A stretch of 5,907 bases of DNA from contig JAEWHB010000221.1 in NCBI GenBank assembly GCA_023388015.1, forward strand, positions 1-5,907. The letters run 5' to 3'. This document shows positions 1 through 5,675 of this stretch, one piece after another. Under the pieces are notes generated by a model that was given only the letters and a program-made list of their open reading frames with translations, did not search any database and had not been told where the DNA came from. How positions within the stretch are numbered: the stretch's first letter is position 1; every line of letters starts with the position of its first letter. The stretch is from Bacteroidota bacterium. Lineage in GTDB: Bacteria; Bacteroidota; Bacteroidia; Flavobacteriales; Weeksellaceae. The translations under genes were made by a program, and so were the position numbers.

Positions 1-502
1 TTTCAAAAGCCTTTCTCGGACTATTTCTCACCAAGATTTCGCCGCAATAGGTATAATCTAATTTTTCCAAAATCCGAAGCATCGCCAGATTATCAAAATT
101 CGTATCGATTTTAATGCTGAAAACACCCTTTTCTTTGACAAATTCCTCAATCATCAGAAAAAATTGGGTTGCTATTCCTTTTCCGGCTACTTGATCTGAA
201 ACGCCTACCCGATGCACCACATAAAAATCACCGTTTGTCAGCCATTCTCCATCAATTTCATCATAAGTGGGTTCATAATTGAAAATGACGGCGGCCGTCG
301 CAATGACTTTCCCGTTTTGGGTAAGCACATAATTCTGTTGTTTTTCCACATCATCTTCTACGGTGGAAAGATTTGGGTAACCGTCTTGCCATTGATCACT
401 TCCGTCTTTTCGGCGACGTTCTATGGATTGTTGGAGAATTTCCCAAATGGCCGGAATATCTTCCGACTCCGCCATTCTCAATTCTAAAAAATCATGATTC
501 AT
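1..502 (-). CDS. GNAT-family N-acetyltransferase, 3' end cut by window edge
   Basis: About 167 codons read without a stop from an ATG at 502 to the left edge, so the C-terminus is missing, probably by only a few residues. The protein has the GNAT layout: an N-terminal strand and helix (LELRMAESEDIPAIWEIL, about residues 6-23), a central strand (VIATAAVIFNY, about 66-76), then YVVHRVGVS followed by the acetyl-CoA pyrophosphate loop Q104-V-A-G107-K-G109-I-A. The C-terminal part (IKIDTNFDNLAMLRILEKL) carries the usual Asn/helix segment, and the visible end resembles the RKAFE ending common in such Bacteroidota proteins. GNAT enzymes transfer the acetyl group of acetyl-CoA to an amine; the substrate cannot be told from the sequence, and it may be a small molecule or a protein terminus. 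A second in-frame ATG at 495 is possible, but the first keeps a better N-terminal strand. It lies 262 bases beyond groEL on the same strand, behind a terminator, so it is probably a separate transcript. Confidence 0.85.
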   Translation of the reverse strand, partial: MNHDFLELRMAESEDIPAIWEILQQSIERRRKDGSDQWQDGYPNLSTVEDDVEKQQNYVLTQNGKVIATAAVIFNYEPTYDEIDGEWLTNGDFYVVHRVGVSDQVAGKGIATQFFLMIEEFVKEKGVFSIKIDTNFDNLAMLRILEKLDYTYCGEILVRNSPRKAFE

Positions 503-515
503 TTTGTAAAATTAT

Positions 516-639
516 TTTTTAGCCTGCTTAAAATTCGGCTAATTACTTTGTTATGCGTCTTTTTGCCTACATTTTCGTTATTTTTTTTCGTCAATATGCC
601 CGATTTCGCCTGCAAAAAATGCCTTAACTCGGCTAAAAA
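516..639. repeat. AT-rich intergenic element with 9-bp inverted ends
   Basis: The stretch begins TTTTTAGCC (516-524) and ends GGCTAAAAA (631-639), a perfect 9-base terminal inverted repeat. The left end also folds on itself (TTAGCC 519-524 against GGCTAA 537-542). On the minus strand the GGC core recurs at irregular intervals. One minus-strand frame is open from 663 through the element to a TGA at 501-499 that overlaps the GNAT start. It reads plausibly as basic protein (HFLQAKSGILTKK, then VGKKTH, then VISRILSRLK) but contains no ATG. This may be a dispersed intergenic repeat, a small RNA or leader, or the remnant of a short gene. Copy number elsewhere in the genome cannot be seen, so calling it a repeat is inference. 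Confidence 0.4.
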
Positions 640-650
640 TACGACAATAA

Positions 651-658
651 CAAATTTA
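651..658 (-). promoter_or_regulatory. Possible -7 box for the GNAT gene
   Basis: On the minus strand this reads TAAATTTG, an exact match to the Bacteroidota -7 consensus TAnnTTTG. It lies between the groEL terminator and the inverted-end element. No convincing -33 TTG is found at the usual distance, and the implied leader would be about 140 bases, carrying the whole element. The match could be chance in such AT-rich DNA. Confidence 0.3.
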
Positions 659-692
659 AATTTCTAAAATTTAAGTAGGCTTTTATAAAACG

Positions 693-718
693 AAAAAAGC
701 GGACATTTCTGCCCGCTT
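693..718 (-). terminator. Intrinsic terminator of groEL (groESL operon)
   Basis: In the minus-strand RNA, AGCGGGC (717-711) pairs with GUCCGCU (704-698) across a 6-base AGAAAU loop, followed directly by a run of U (698-693). One pair is G·U (712 with 703); read on the plus strand this would be an A-C mismatch, so the structure is a better terminator for leftward transcription. It lies about 47 bases past the groEL stop. This is a classic rho-independent form and separates groEL from the GNAT gene. Confidence 0.85.
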
Positions 719-764
719 CTCTATTTAAATTTCCGGTTTGGATAACCTCAGCCTTCGAAATTTC

Positions 765-2393
765 TTACATCATTCCCGGCATTCCGCCACCCATTGGAGG
801 CATCGCTGGTTCGTCTTTTTTGATTTCGGTAATTACCGCTTCGGTTGTAATCAACATTCCCGATACAGAAGCTGCGTTCTCCAATGCTACACGTGTAACT
901 TTGGTCGGGTCAATGATTCCCGCTTCGAACATATTTTCGTAGGTATCGTTTTTAGCGTTGTATCCGAAATCGGCGTTTCCTTCTTTTACTTTTGCAACCA
1001 CTACAGAACCTTCGCCTCCGGCGTTGATAACAATCTGACGTAAAGGCTCTTCGATAGCTCTTCTTACGATGTTGATACCGGTAGATTCGTCCGGATTATC
1101 AGCTGCCAAATTATCAAGTGCAGAAAGCGCTCTTACATAAGCTACTCCACCACCTGGGATGATTCCTTCTTCCACAGCTGCTCTTGTCGCATGAAGCGCA
1201 TCATCGATACGGTCTTTTTTCTCTTTCATTTCCACTTCAGAAGCTGCTCCAACGTAAAGAACTGCAACACCTCCTGCTAATTTAGCCAAACGCTCTTGTA
1301 GTTTCTCGCGGTCATAGTCAGAAGTGGTAGATTCAATCTGAGCTTTGATTTCGTTTACACGGGCTTTGATCTGAGCTTCATCTCCGGCACCATTTACGAT
1401 GGTTGTATTGTCTTTGTCAATCTGAACTTTTTCAGCTGTTCCCAGCATTTCCAAAGTAGCACTTTCAAGTGAATAACCTCTTTCTTCCGAAATCACAGTT
1501 CCTCCGGTCAAAATAGCGATGTCTTCCAACATGGCTTTTCTTCTGTCACCAAATCCTGGTGCTTTTACCGCAGCGATTTTCAAAGATCCTCTCAAACGGT
1601 TTACCACCAAAGTAGCCAAAGCCTGTCCTTCTACTTCTTCTGAAATAATCAAAAGCGGACGACCTGATTGTGCAACAGGTTCTAAAACCGGAAGGATATC
1701 CTGAAGGTTTGAGATTTTTTTGTCAAATAATAAAATGTATGGATTTTCAAGTTCCGCTACCATTTTATCGGGATTGGTAACGAAATAAGGCGACTGATAT
1801 CCTCTGTCAAACTGCATTCCTTCTACAACATCAACGGTTGTGTCCGTTCCTTTTGCTTCCTCAACAGTGATCACACCTTCTTTTCCAACTTTTGCAAAAG
1901 CTTCTGAAATCAATGTTCCGATGGTTTCATCGTTATTAGCAGAAATAGAAGCTACTTGTTTGATTTTGTCAGAACTATCACCCACTTCTTGGGATTGATC
2001 TTTCAGATTTTCAACAATTGCAGAAACCGCTTTGTCGATTCCGCGTTTCAAATCCATTGGGTTCGCACCGGCCGCAACGTTTTTCAGTCCTTCGCGTACG
2101 ATTGCTTGTGCAAGTACAGTTGCAGTTGTTGTACCATCACCAGCCACATCATTGGTTTTAGAAGCTACTTCTTTTACCATTTGTGCGCCTAAGTTTTCGA
2201 TCGGATCTTCCAATTCGATTTCTTTTGCTACCGAAACACCGTCTTTGGTAACGTGTGGTGAACCGAATGATTTTTCTAATACTACATTTCTTCCTTTTGG
2301 TCCCAATGTAACTTTTACTGCATTGGCCAATGCATCGACACCTCTTTTTAAAGCGTCTCTTGATTCTACATCAAATTTGATATCTTTTGCCAT
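765..2393 (-). CDS. groEL: Chaperonin GroEL (Cpn60, 60 kDa subunit)
   Basis: A full-length 542-residue chaperonin that forms double seven-membered rings in the cytoplasm and, with GroES and ATP, encloses and folds non-native proteins. Nucleotide-site motifs are intact: LGPKGRNV (30-37), GDGTTTA (85-91) and the catalytic aspartate D398 in IDDAL. The apical substrate and GroES-binding residues Y199, S201, Y203, F204, L234, L237, V263 and V264 sit at the same positions as in the E. coli protein. The family signature A405-AVEEGIIPGGG-416 is present. The C-terminus is a short Met/Gly tail (PMGGGMPGMM) projecting into the cavity. The ATG at 2393 gives the standard MAKDIKFD start and is preceded by an A-rich stretch rather than a Shine-Dalgarno sequence. 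It follows groES by 98 bases on the same strand and ends in an intrinsic terminator, so it is the last gene of a groESL operon. Nothing suggests truncation or a specialised paralogue. Confidence 0.99.
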   Translation of the reverse strand: MAKDIKFDVESRDALKRGVDALANAVKVTLGPKGRNVVLEKSFGSPHVTKDGVSVAKEIELEDPIENLGAQMVKEVASKTNDVAGDGTTTATVLAQAIVREGLKNVAAGANPMDLKRGIDKAVSAIVENLKDQSQEVGDSSDKIKQVASISANNDETIGTLISEAFAKVGKEGVITVEEAKGTDTTVDVVEGMQFDRGYQSPYFVTNPDKMVAELENPYILLFDKKISNLQDILPVLEPVAQSGRPLLIISEEVEGQALATLVVNRLRGSLKIAAVKAPGFGDRRKAMLEDIAILTGGTVISEERGYSLESATLEMLGTAEKVQIDKDNTTIVNGAGDEAQIKARVNEIKAQIESTTSDYDREKLQERLAKLAGGVAVLYVGAASEVEMKEKKDRIDDALHATRAAVEEGIIPGGGVAYVRALSALDNLAADNPDESTGINIVRRAIEEPLRQIVINAGGEGSVVVAKVKEGNADFGYNAKNDTYENMFEAGIIDPTKVTRVALENAASVSGMLITTEAVITEIKKDEPAMPPMGGGMPGMM

Positions 2394-2449
2394 TTTATTT
2401 TTTGTTTAAAGTTTGATGTTCAATGTTTTTACGTTAAATTCAGGAGCAG

Positions 2450-2482
2450 GAAACCTTGAACTTGAAACCTGAAACCTGAAAC
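2450..2482. repeat. 7-bp tandem repeat in the groES-groEL spacer
   Basis: The plus strand shows GAAACCT (2450), TGAACTT (2457), GAAACCT (2464), GAAACCT (2471) and GAAAC (2478). This is an exact 7-base period over 33 bases with one degenerate unit. On the mRNA strand it reads as TTTCAGG-type units. It sits just after the groES stop and before groEL, so it lies inside the operon transcript. The function is unknown; possibilities are slippage variation in the spacer or a spreading intergenic microsatellite. Confidence 0.75.
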
Positions 2483-2491
2483 GAAATTTTT

Positions 2492-2770
2492 TTAAACGAT
2501 TGCCAAAATATCGGACTCTCTCATGATCAGGTAATCTTTACCTTCCCATTTCAATTCGGTACCGGAATACTTTCCGTAAAGAACTTTGTCTCCAACTTTA
2601 ACCGTCATCGGCTCTTCTGGTTTGCCATTTCCGGCAGCTACAATAGTTCCTTGCTGAGGTTTTTCTTTGGCTGTATCGGGGATGATGATTCCCGACGCAG
2701 TTTGAGTTTCGGCAGGTGCAGGCGCTACGACCACACGGTCTGCCAACGGTCTAATTGAAATTTCTGACAT
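2492..2770 (-). CDS. groES: Co-chaperonin GroES (Cpn10, 10 kDa subunit)
   Basis: A 92-residue protein of normal family length. Seven copies form the lid that caps the GroEL ring and triggers substrate release into the chamber. The N-terminal strand carries the typical IRPLADRVVV (6-15). The mobile loop is about residues 19-35, with the hydrophobic tripeptide I27-I28-I29 followed by P30 that docks onto the GroEL apical domain. The dome-loop region GNGKPEEP (47-54) and the closing strands VGDKVLYGKYSG (59-70) and ILAIV at the C-terminus are all in place. The ATG at 2770 fits the family start. It is the first gene of the groESL operon, with ruvB upstream on the same strand across a 125-base gap that has several regulatory-looking motifs. 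The start codon itself lies within one arm of an inverted repeat. Confidence 0.98.
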   Translation of the reverse strand: MSEISIRPLADRVVVAPAPAETQTASGIIIPDTAKEKPQQGTIVAAGNGKPEEPMTVKVGDKVLYGKYSGTELKWEGKDYLIMRESDILAIV

Positions 2771-2813
2771 ATCTGTAAATTTTTATTTGAAAATTATTTG
2801 CTTCTGATATGTC
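2766..2813 (-). promoter_or_regulatory. Inverted repeat that could occlude the groES start codon
   Basis: In minus-strand RNA, GACAUAUC (2813-2806) is perfectly complementary to GAUAUGUC (2773-2766), with a 32-base A/U-rich loop between. The 3' arm contains the groES AUG (2770-2768). If transcription starts upstream of 2813, the fold would hide the start codon at low temperature and melt on heating, as expected of an RNA thermometer. The stem is short (8 pairs, three of them G-C) with a large loop, so stability is doubtful. If the sigma-54-like promoter at 2812-2827 is the real one, most of the 5' arm is not transcribed. Confidence 0.3.
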
Positions 2814-2827
2814 GAAAAATGTGCCAA
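2812..2827 (-). promoter_or_regulatory. Sigma-54-like -24/-12 element upstream of groES
   Basis: The minus strand reads TTGGCACA, TTTT, TCGA. The -24 part matches TTGGCAC exactly, and the GG is followed after exactly ten bases by GA where the sigma-54 consensus has GC. The implied transcription start near position 2800 gives a roughly 30-base leader to groES, a sensible distance. No good TAnnTTTG box with a TTG at the usual distance is seen in this gap, which makes this the best promoter candidate for groESL. The non-consensus -12 half keeps confidence moderate. Confidence 0.45.
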
Positions 2828-2835
2828 GCGAATTA

Positions 2836-2882
2836 AACTGACATTTTTAAAGCGTTAAGTATTTTTGAACTGACAAGTTGTC
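2836..2882. promoter_or_regulatory. Direct repeats and palindrome upstream of groES
   Basis: The octamer AACTGACA occurs at 2836-2843 and again at 2868-2875, a spacing of 32 bases or about three helical turns, so both copies face the same side of the DNA. The distal copy overlaps a perfect 11-base palindrome GACAAGTTGTC (2872-2882). The group lies just upstream of the sigma-54-like element, where an activator would bind. It also lies 14 bases past the ruvB stop; with no T-run and a one-base centre, the palindrome is not a terminator. Confidence 0.35.
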
Positions 2883-2895
2883 GGGAAATTAAAAG

Positions 2896-3921
2896 TTAAT
2901 CAAACAACCCACTCTGCGAACTCGATTTGATTTTTCCCAAATGTTTGTACGCTTTTTCGGTGGCTTCCCGTCCGCGTGGGGTGCGCATCAAATAACCTTC
3001 TTGGATTAAATAAGGCTCATAAACTTCTTCCAACGTACCAATGTTTTCTCCCACTGCCGTGGCAATGGTGGAAATCCCCACCGGACCGCCTTTGAATTTT
3101 TCAATGATGGTCAACAGGATTTTATTGTCCATTTCATCGAGTCCATTTTGATCGACTTTTAGTGCCGATAAACTGAAATCCGCAATTTTTTTATCGATTT
3201 TTCCGCTTCCTTTGATTTGGGCAAAATCACGGGTTCTTCTCAGAAGTGCATTGGCAATCCGGGGCGTTCCACGGCTTCTTCCGGCGATTTCGATAGCTGC
3301 TTCTTCCTGGATTTCGGTACCTAAAATTCGGGAGCTTCGCTGAATGATCGTGCTCAAAAGTTCCTGATGGTAATATTCAAATCGGAAATTAATTCCAAAC
3401 CGCGCACGTAAAGGAGCCGTCAAAAGTCCGGAGCGGGTAGTGGCACCAATCAGTGTAAAGGGATTTAAGCCAATTTGCACCGAACGCGCATTGGGTCCGG
3501 ATTCAATCATGATGTCGATTTTATAATCTTCCATCGCTGAATAAAGATATTCTTCAATCACGGGCGACATACGGTGGATTTCATCGATGAAAAGGACGTC
3601 GTTTTCTTCCAAATTGGTAAGCAATCCTGCGAGATCGCCGGGTTTGTCCAAAACCGGTCCGGAAGTTACCTTGATTCCAACGCCGAGTTCGTTGGCAATG
3701 ATATGCGCCAACGTGGTTTTTCCAAGCCCCGGAGGTCCGTGTAAAAGAACATGATCCAGTGCTTCGCCCCGCATTTTAGCAGCTTTTACAAAGATTTCCA
3801 GATTGTCGAGAATATGCATTTGTCCCGTAAAGTCATTGAAACTTTGCGGTCGGAATTGTTCTTCCAGCTTTAATTCATCATCTGAAAAATTATCAGGGTC
3901 GGGATTGAGTATGTCTGACAT
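2896..3921 (-). CDS. ruvB: Holliday junction branch migration ATPase RuvB
   Basis: A complete 341-residue RuvB, the ring-shaped AAA+ motor that, guided by RuvA, pumps DNA through a Holliday junction during recombination and fork repair before RuvC cuts. Walker A GPPGLGKT (62-69), Walker B FIDEIH (111-116), sensor 1 GATTRSG (159-165), the arginine-finger region APLRARFG (169-176) and sensor 2 RGTPR (217-221) are all intact. The C-terminal winged helix for DNA binding shows GGPVG (278-282), EPYLIQ (302-307) and RTPRGR (313-318). The ATG at 3921 (MSDILNPDPD) gives the normal length. ruvA and ruvC are not adjacent in this window, which is common outside the proteobacteria. The gene starts 17 bases after the PIN toxin stop with no terminator between, so it may be co-transcribed with the toxin-antitoxin pair. 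No clear intrinsic terminator follows it. Confidence 0.98.
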   Translation of the reverse strand: MSDILNPDPDNFSDDELKLEEQFRPQSFNDFTGQMHILDNLEIFVKAAKMRGEALDHVLLHGPPGLGKTTLAHIIANELGVGIKVTSGPVLDKPGDLAGLLTNLEENDVLFIDEIHRMSPVIEEYLYSAMEDYKIDIMIESGPNARSVQIGLNPFTLIGATTRSGLLTAPLRARFGINFRFEYYHQELLSTIIQRSSRILGTEIQEEAAIEIAGRSRGTPRIANALLRRTRDFAQIKGSGKIDKKIADFSLSALKVDQNGLDEMDNKILLTIIEKFKGGPVGISTIATAVGENIGTLEEVYEPYLIQEGYLMRTPRGREATEKAYKHLGKIKSSSQSGLFD

Positions 3922-3938
3922 TCTTGTTCAAATTAATT

Positions 3939-4322
3939 TTACCAAAGAGTGGAAATACCATATTTAGAAATATGTTCGTCCTTGGTTATTATGGTCATTT
4001 TATTTTCCATTGCTTGAGCGATGAGGAGTCTGTCGAAAGGATCTCGGTGAATAAACGGAAGGTTTGTCAAGTGAATTAAATCGAAATAAGAAATTGATAA
4101 AATATCGAAACCATTTTCTTCTACTAAATCTACAAAACCTTTTAAACCGGACTGAAATTCGAATTTACCAATACTTATTTTGATGGCTAATTCCCAAATT
4201 GTTCCAATGCTTATAAACTTCTGATTGTCCGAATTCTCAATTGTAATCCTTGATTTTTCAGATAATTGTGAGTCGCCATTCAGAAACCATATAATTGAAT
4301 GAGTATCAAGAATATAATTCAT
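3939..4322 (-). CDS. PIN-domain toxin, VapC-like ribonuclease
   Basis: A 127-residue single-domain PIN protein, the usual size for the toxin half of a type II toxin-antitoxin pair. The expected metal-binding acids are present: D6 in YILDTHSIIWFL, E44 in WELAIK, D97 in HRDPFDRLLIAQA (D94 lies in the same motif) and D115 in ITKDEHISKYG. This is the HRDPFDR branch of PIN toxins. Family members are Mg-dependent endoribonucleases, typically cutting tRNA or rRNA when the antitoxin is lost; the target here is unknown. Its ATG overlaps the antitoxin stop in the tetranucleotide ATGA (4322-4319), indicating translational coupling. All catalytic acids are kept, so the toxin is probably active. The pair is visibly more A/T-rich than ruvB and hemH on either side, which fits acquisition by transfer. 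Confidence 0.9.
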   Translation of the reverse strand: MNYILDTHSIIWFLNGDSQLSEKSRITIENSDNQKFISIGTIWELAIKISIGKFEFQSGLKGFVDLVEENGFDILSISYFDLIHLTNLPFIHRDPFDRLLIAQAMENKMTIITKDEHISKYGISTLW

Positions 4323-4531
4323 TTTCTGTATTCATTAAAATCCTCTAAAGGCTCATCAAAATCAGGGGAAATAAAAATCTTTCCTTTGCCGGAACCAAAT
4401 TGGGGAGTTCGCTTCTTTTTGTTGTCTTTTCTCTTTTGAAGCAAGGACTCCACAAATTTATTTATTTCTGTTTTGAGTTCTTCCGGAAGGGAATTTATTT
4501 TTATATATAAATCTGAATTTCCCATCATCAT
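4319..4531 (-). CDS. Antitoxin of the PIN toxin, DUF2281-type
   Basis: A small charged protein of about 70 residues upstream of, and overlapping by four bases, the PIN toxin. From the first ATG it shows a helix with LPEEL (15-19) and INKFVESLLQKRK (23-35), a lysine-rich linker, then FGSGKGKIFIS (45-55) and the acidic tail DFDEPLEDFNEY (57-68). This is the pattern of DUF2281 antitoxins, whose FGSxKGxI and DDFDEPLEDF segments are expected to wrap the toxin; assignment is by recognition. Three ATGs in a row (4531, 4528, 4525) are candidate starts. A longer reading from a TTG at 4543 is rejected because that codon lies inside the predicted -7 box. The leader would then be only a few bases, so this may be a nearly leaderless message. 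Such antitoxins usually repress their own operon. Confidence 0.8.
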   Translation of the reverse strand: MMMGNSDLYIKINSLPEELKTEINKFVESLLQKRKDNKKKRTPQFGSGKGKIFISPDFDEPLEDFNEYRK

Positions 4532-4540
4532 TATTTTGAA

Positions 4541-4548
4541 CAAAGATA
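4541..4548 (-). promoter_or_regulatory. -7 box of the toxin-antitoxin operon
   Basis: On the minus strand this reads TATCTTTG, an exact TAnnTTTG match ending ten bases before the first antitoxin ATG (4531). A -33 TTG is not evident at the normal distance; only T-rich sequence is there. The position predicts a very short leader and rules out the upstream TTG as the antitoxin start. Confidence 0.5.
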
Positions 4549-4555
4549 CAATTCT

Positions 4556-4568
4556 ATTTTCAGAAAAT
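4556..4568. promoter_or_regulatory. Possible operator palindrome for the toxin-antitoxin operon
   Basis: ATTTTC-A-GAAAAT is a perfect inverted repeat of two 6-base arms around one central base. It lies seven bases upstream of the -7 box, in the spacer where RNA polymerase would bind. That is where an autorepressing antitoxin or toxin-antitoxin complex would act. AT-rich DNA yields such palindromes by chance, so this is tentative. Confidence 0.3.
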
Positions 4569-4646
4569 TATTTTAAGTCGGAAAAGCCTGACATTTAAAT
4601 AATTCTTTATCCAACAGATATCATCTTTATTTCAAGATTAATCCTT

Positions 4647-4654
4647 TAATTTTG
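4647..4654 (+). promoter_or_regulatory. -7 box of hemH
   Basis: TAATTTTG matches the Bacteroidota -7 consensus TAnnTTTG and lies 25 bases before the hemH ATG, giving a leader of roughly 20 bases. A T-rich TTT at 4626-4628, 18 bases upstream, could stand in for the -33 TTG. It is divergent from the toxin-antitoxin promoter, with about 100 bases between the two boxes. Confidence 0.5.
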
Positions 4655-4679
4655 CAACAAAGTACGCAAAATCCATCGA

Positions 4680-5672
4680 ATGAAAAAAGGAGTATTGTTA
4701 ATCAATTTAGGGTCGCCTGATTCAACAGATGTTCAGGATGTGAAAAAATATTTACGAGAATTCCTGATGGATCCATTGGTTTTGGATTCGCCTTATTTAG
4801 TCAGAAAATTTGTGGTAGAAGGAGCCATTTTGCCCAAACGTCCGGCTGATTCGGCAGAAGCTTATAAGAAAATCTGGTGGGAGGAAGGTTCGCCTTTGAT
4901 TGTACTATCCAAAAAACTTCAGAAAAAACTTCAGGATAAACTTGAAATTCCTGTGGCATTGGGAATGCGTTATCAGAATCCGTCCATCAAATCTGCTTTG
5001 CAGGAACTGCACGACAAAGGCGTAACGGAGGTTTTGGTGATTCCGCTTTATCCGCAATACACGATGAGTTCAACCGAAACGGTTGTGGTTAAAACCAATG
5101 AAGTTCAGAAAAAATATTTCAAAAACATGAACCTGACTTTTCTGAATTCGTTTTACAACCGTGCCGATTATATAAAAGTGCTTTCAGAAGACATCAAAGA
5201 AAAACTTCCTGAGGAATTCGATAAATTATTGTTTTCCTATCATGGAATTCCGGAAAGACATGACGAAAAAGCCGTCAAGAAATCGAAAAAATTTCCCGAA
5301 ATGAACATCAAAACTTATCGGGATCAATGTTTTGAAACTACCGAATTGGTGCGTGAAGCGCTGGATTTGCCAAAAGACAAAGTCAAAGTTTCGTTCCAGT
5401 CGAGGTTGGGGAAAGACCCATGGATCAAGCCTTATACGGATTTCGTTTTGAATGATTTTCCAAAACAGGGCGTTAAAAACATCGCTGTTGTCGCACCGGC
5501 TTTTGTGTCGGATTGTCTGGAGACGCTGGAGGAAATCGCCATGGGTTATGAAGAACTTTTTATGGAAAATGGTGGTGAAAAATATACGTATATTTCCTGT
5601 TTAAATGATTCCGATGCTTGGGTGGATGTGCTGGTAAAATGGTCTGAAGGCTGGGCGAAACAAGAAAATTAG
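4680..5672 (+). CDS. hemH: Ferrochelatase (protoporphyrin/coproporphyrin ferrochelatase)
   Basis: A complete 330-residue ferrochelatase that inserts Fe(II) into a porphyrin in the final part of heme synthesis; bacterial forms are soluble or loosely membrane-associated. The N-terminal strand GVLLINLGSPDS (4-15) opens the first Rossmann-like half. The catalytic histidine is H188 in LLFSYHGIPERH (183-194), and the catalytic glutamate is E281 in VSDCLETLEEI (276-286). Other family motifs are VIPLYPQYT (120-128), YRDQCFET (213-220) and FQSRLGKDPWIKPYT (239-253). The length is normal for the short bacterial type with no C-terminal extension. C217 and C279 are present, but the set needed for an iron-sulfur cluster cannot be claimed. 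The ATG at 4680 gives MKKGVLLINLG, the standard start. It is divergent from the toxin-antitoxin genes. A lipoprotein gene starts three bases after its stop, suggesting a shared transcript. Confidence 0.97.
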   Translation: MKKGVLLINLGSPDSTDVQDVKKYLREFLMDPLVLDSPYLVRKFVVEGAILPKRPADSAEAYKKIWWEEGSPLIVLSKKLQKKLQDKLEIPVALGMRYQNPSIKSALQELHDKGVTEVLVIPLYPQYTMSSTETVVVKTNEVQKKYFKNMNLTFLNSFYNRADYIKVLSEDIKEKLPEEFDKLLFSYHGIPERHDEKAVKKSKKFPEMNIKTYRDQCFETTELVREALDLPKDKVKVSFQSRLGKDPWIKPYTDFVLNDFPKQGVKNIAVVAPAFVSDCLETLEEIAMGYEELFMENGGEKYTYISCLNDSDAWVDVLVKWSEGWAKQEN

Positions 5673-5675
5673 AAA

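Noticed and set aside
212..487. Plus-strand open frame of 91 codons
   Set aside because: It is antisense to the GNAT gene, which has family motifs and a better start; the plus-strand product has no recognisable pattern.
738..1043. Plus-strand open frame of 101 codons
   Set aside because: It is antisense to the 3' end of groEL; the product is rich in His, Phe and Arg from reversed groEL codons and has no family features.
1519..2409. Three overlapping plus-strand open frames (1519-1704, 1956-2192, 2032-2409)
   Set aside because: All lie opposite the strongly conserved groEL coding sequence and look like low-complexity antisense shadows.
2450..2482. CRISPR-like array
   Set aside because: The units are only 7 bases and directly adjacent, with no spacers, so this is a simple tandem repeat.
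2872..2884. Palindrome after ruvB as an intrinsic terminator
   Set aside because: The arms are separated by a single base, which cannot form an RNA loop without opening pairs, and no T-run follows on the minus strand.
2771..2895. CIRCE (HrcA operator) upstream of groES
   Set aside because: No TTAGCACTC-N9-GAGTGCTAA-like inverted repeat is present; the inverted repeats found are different in sequence and spacing.
4532..4543. TTG-initiated extension of the antitoxin to position 4543
   Set aside because: The TTG lies within the predicted -7 box TATCTTTG, so it would not be on the message; three ATGs follow just downstream.
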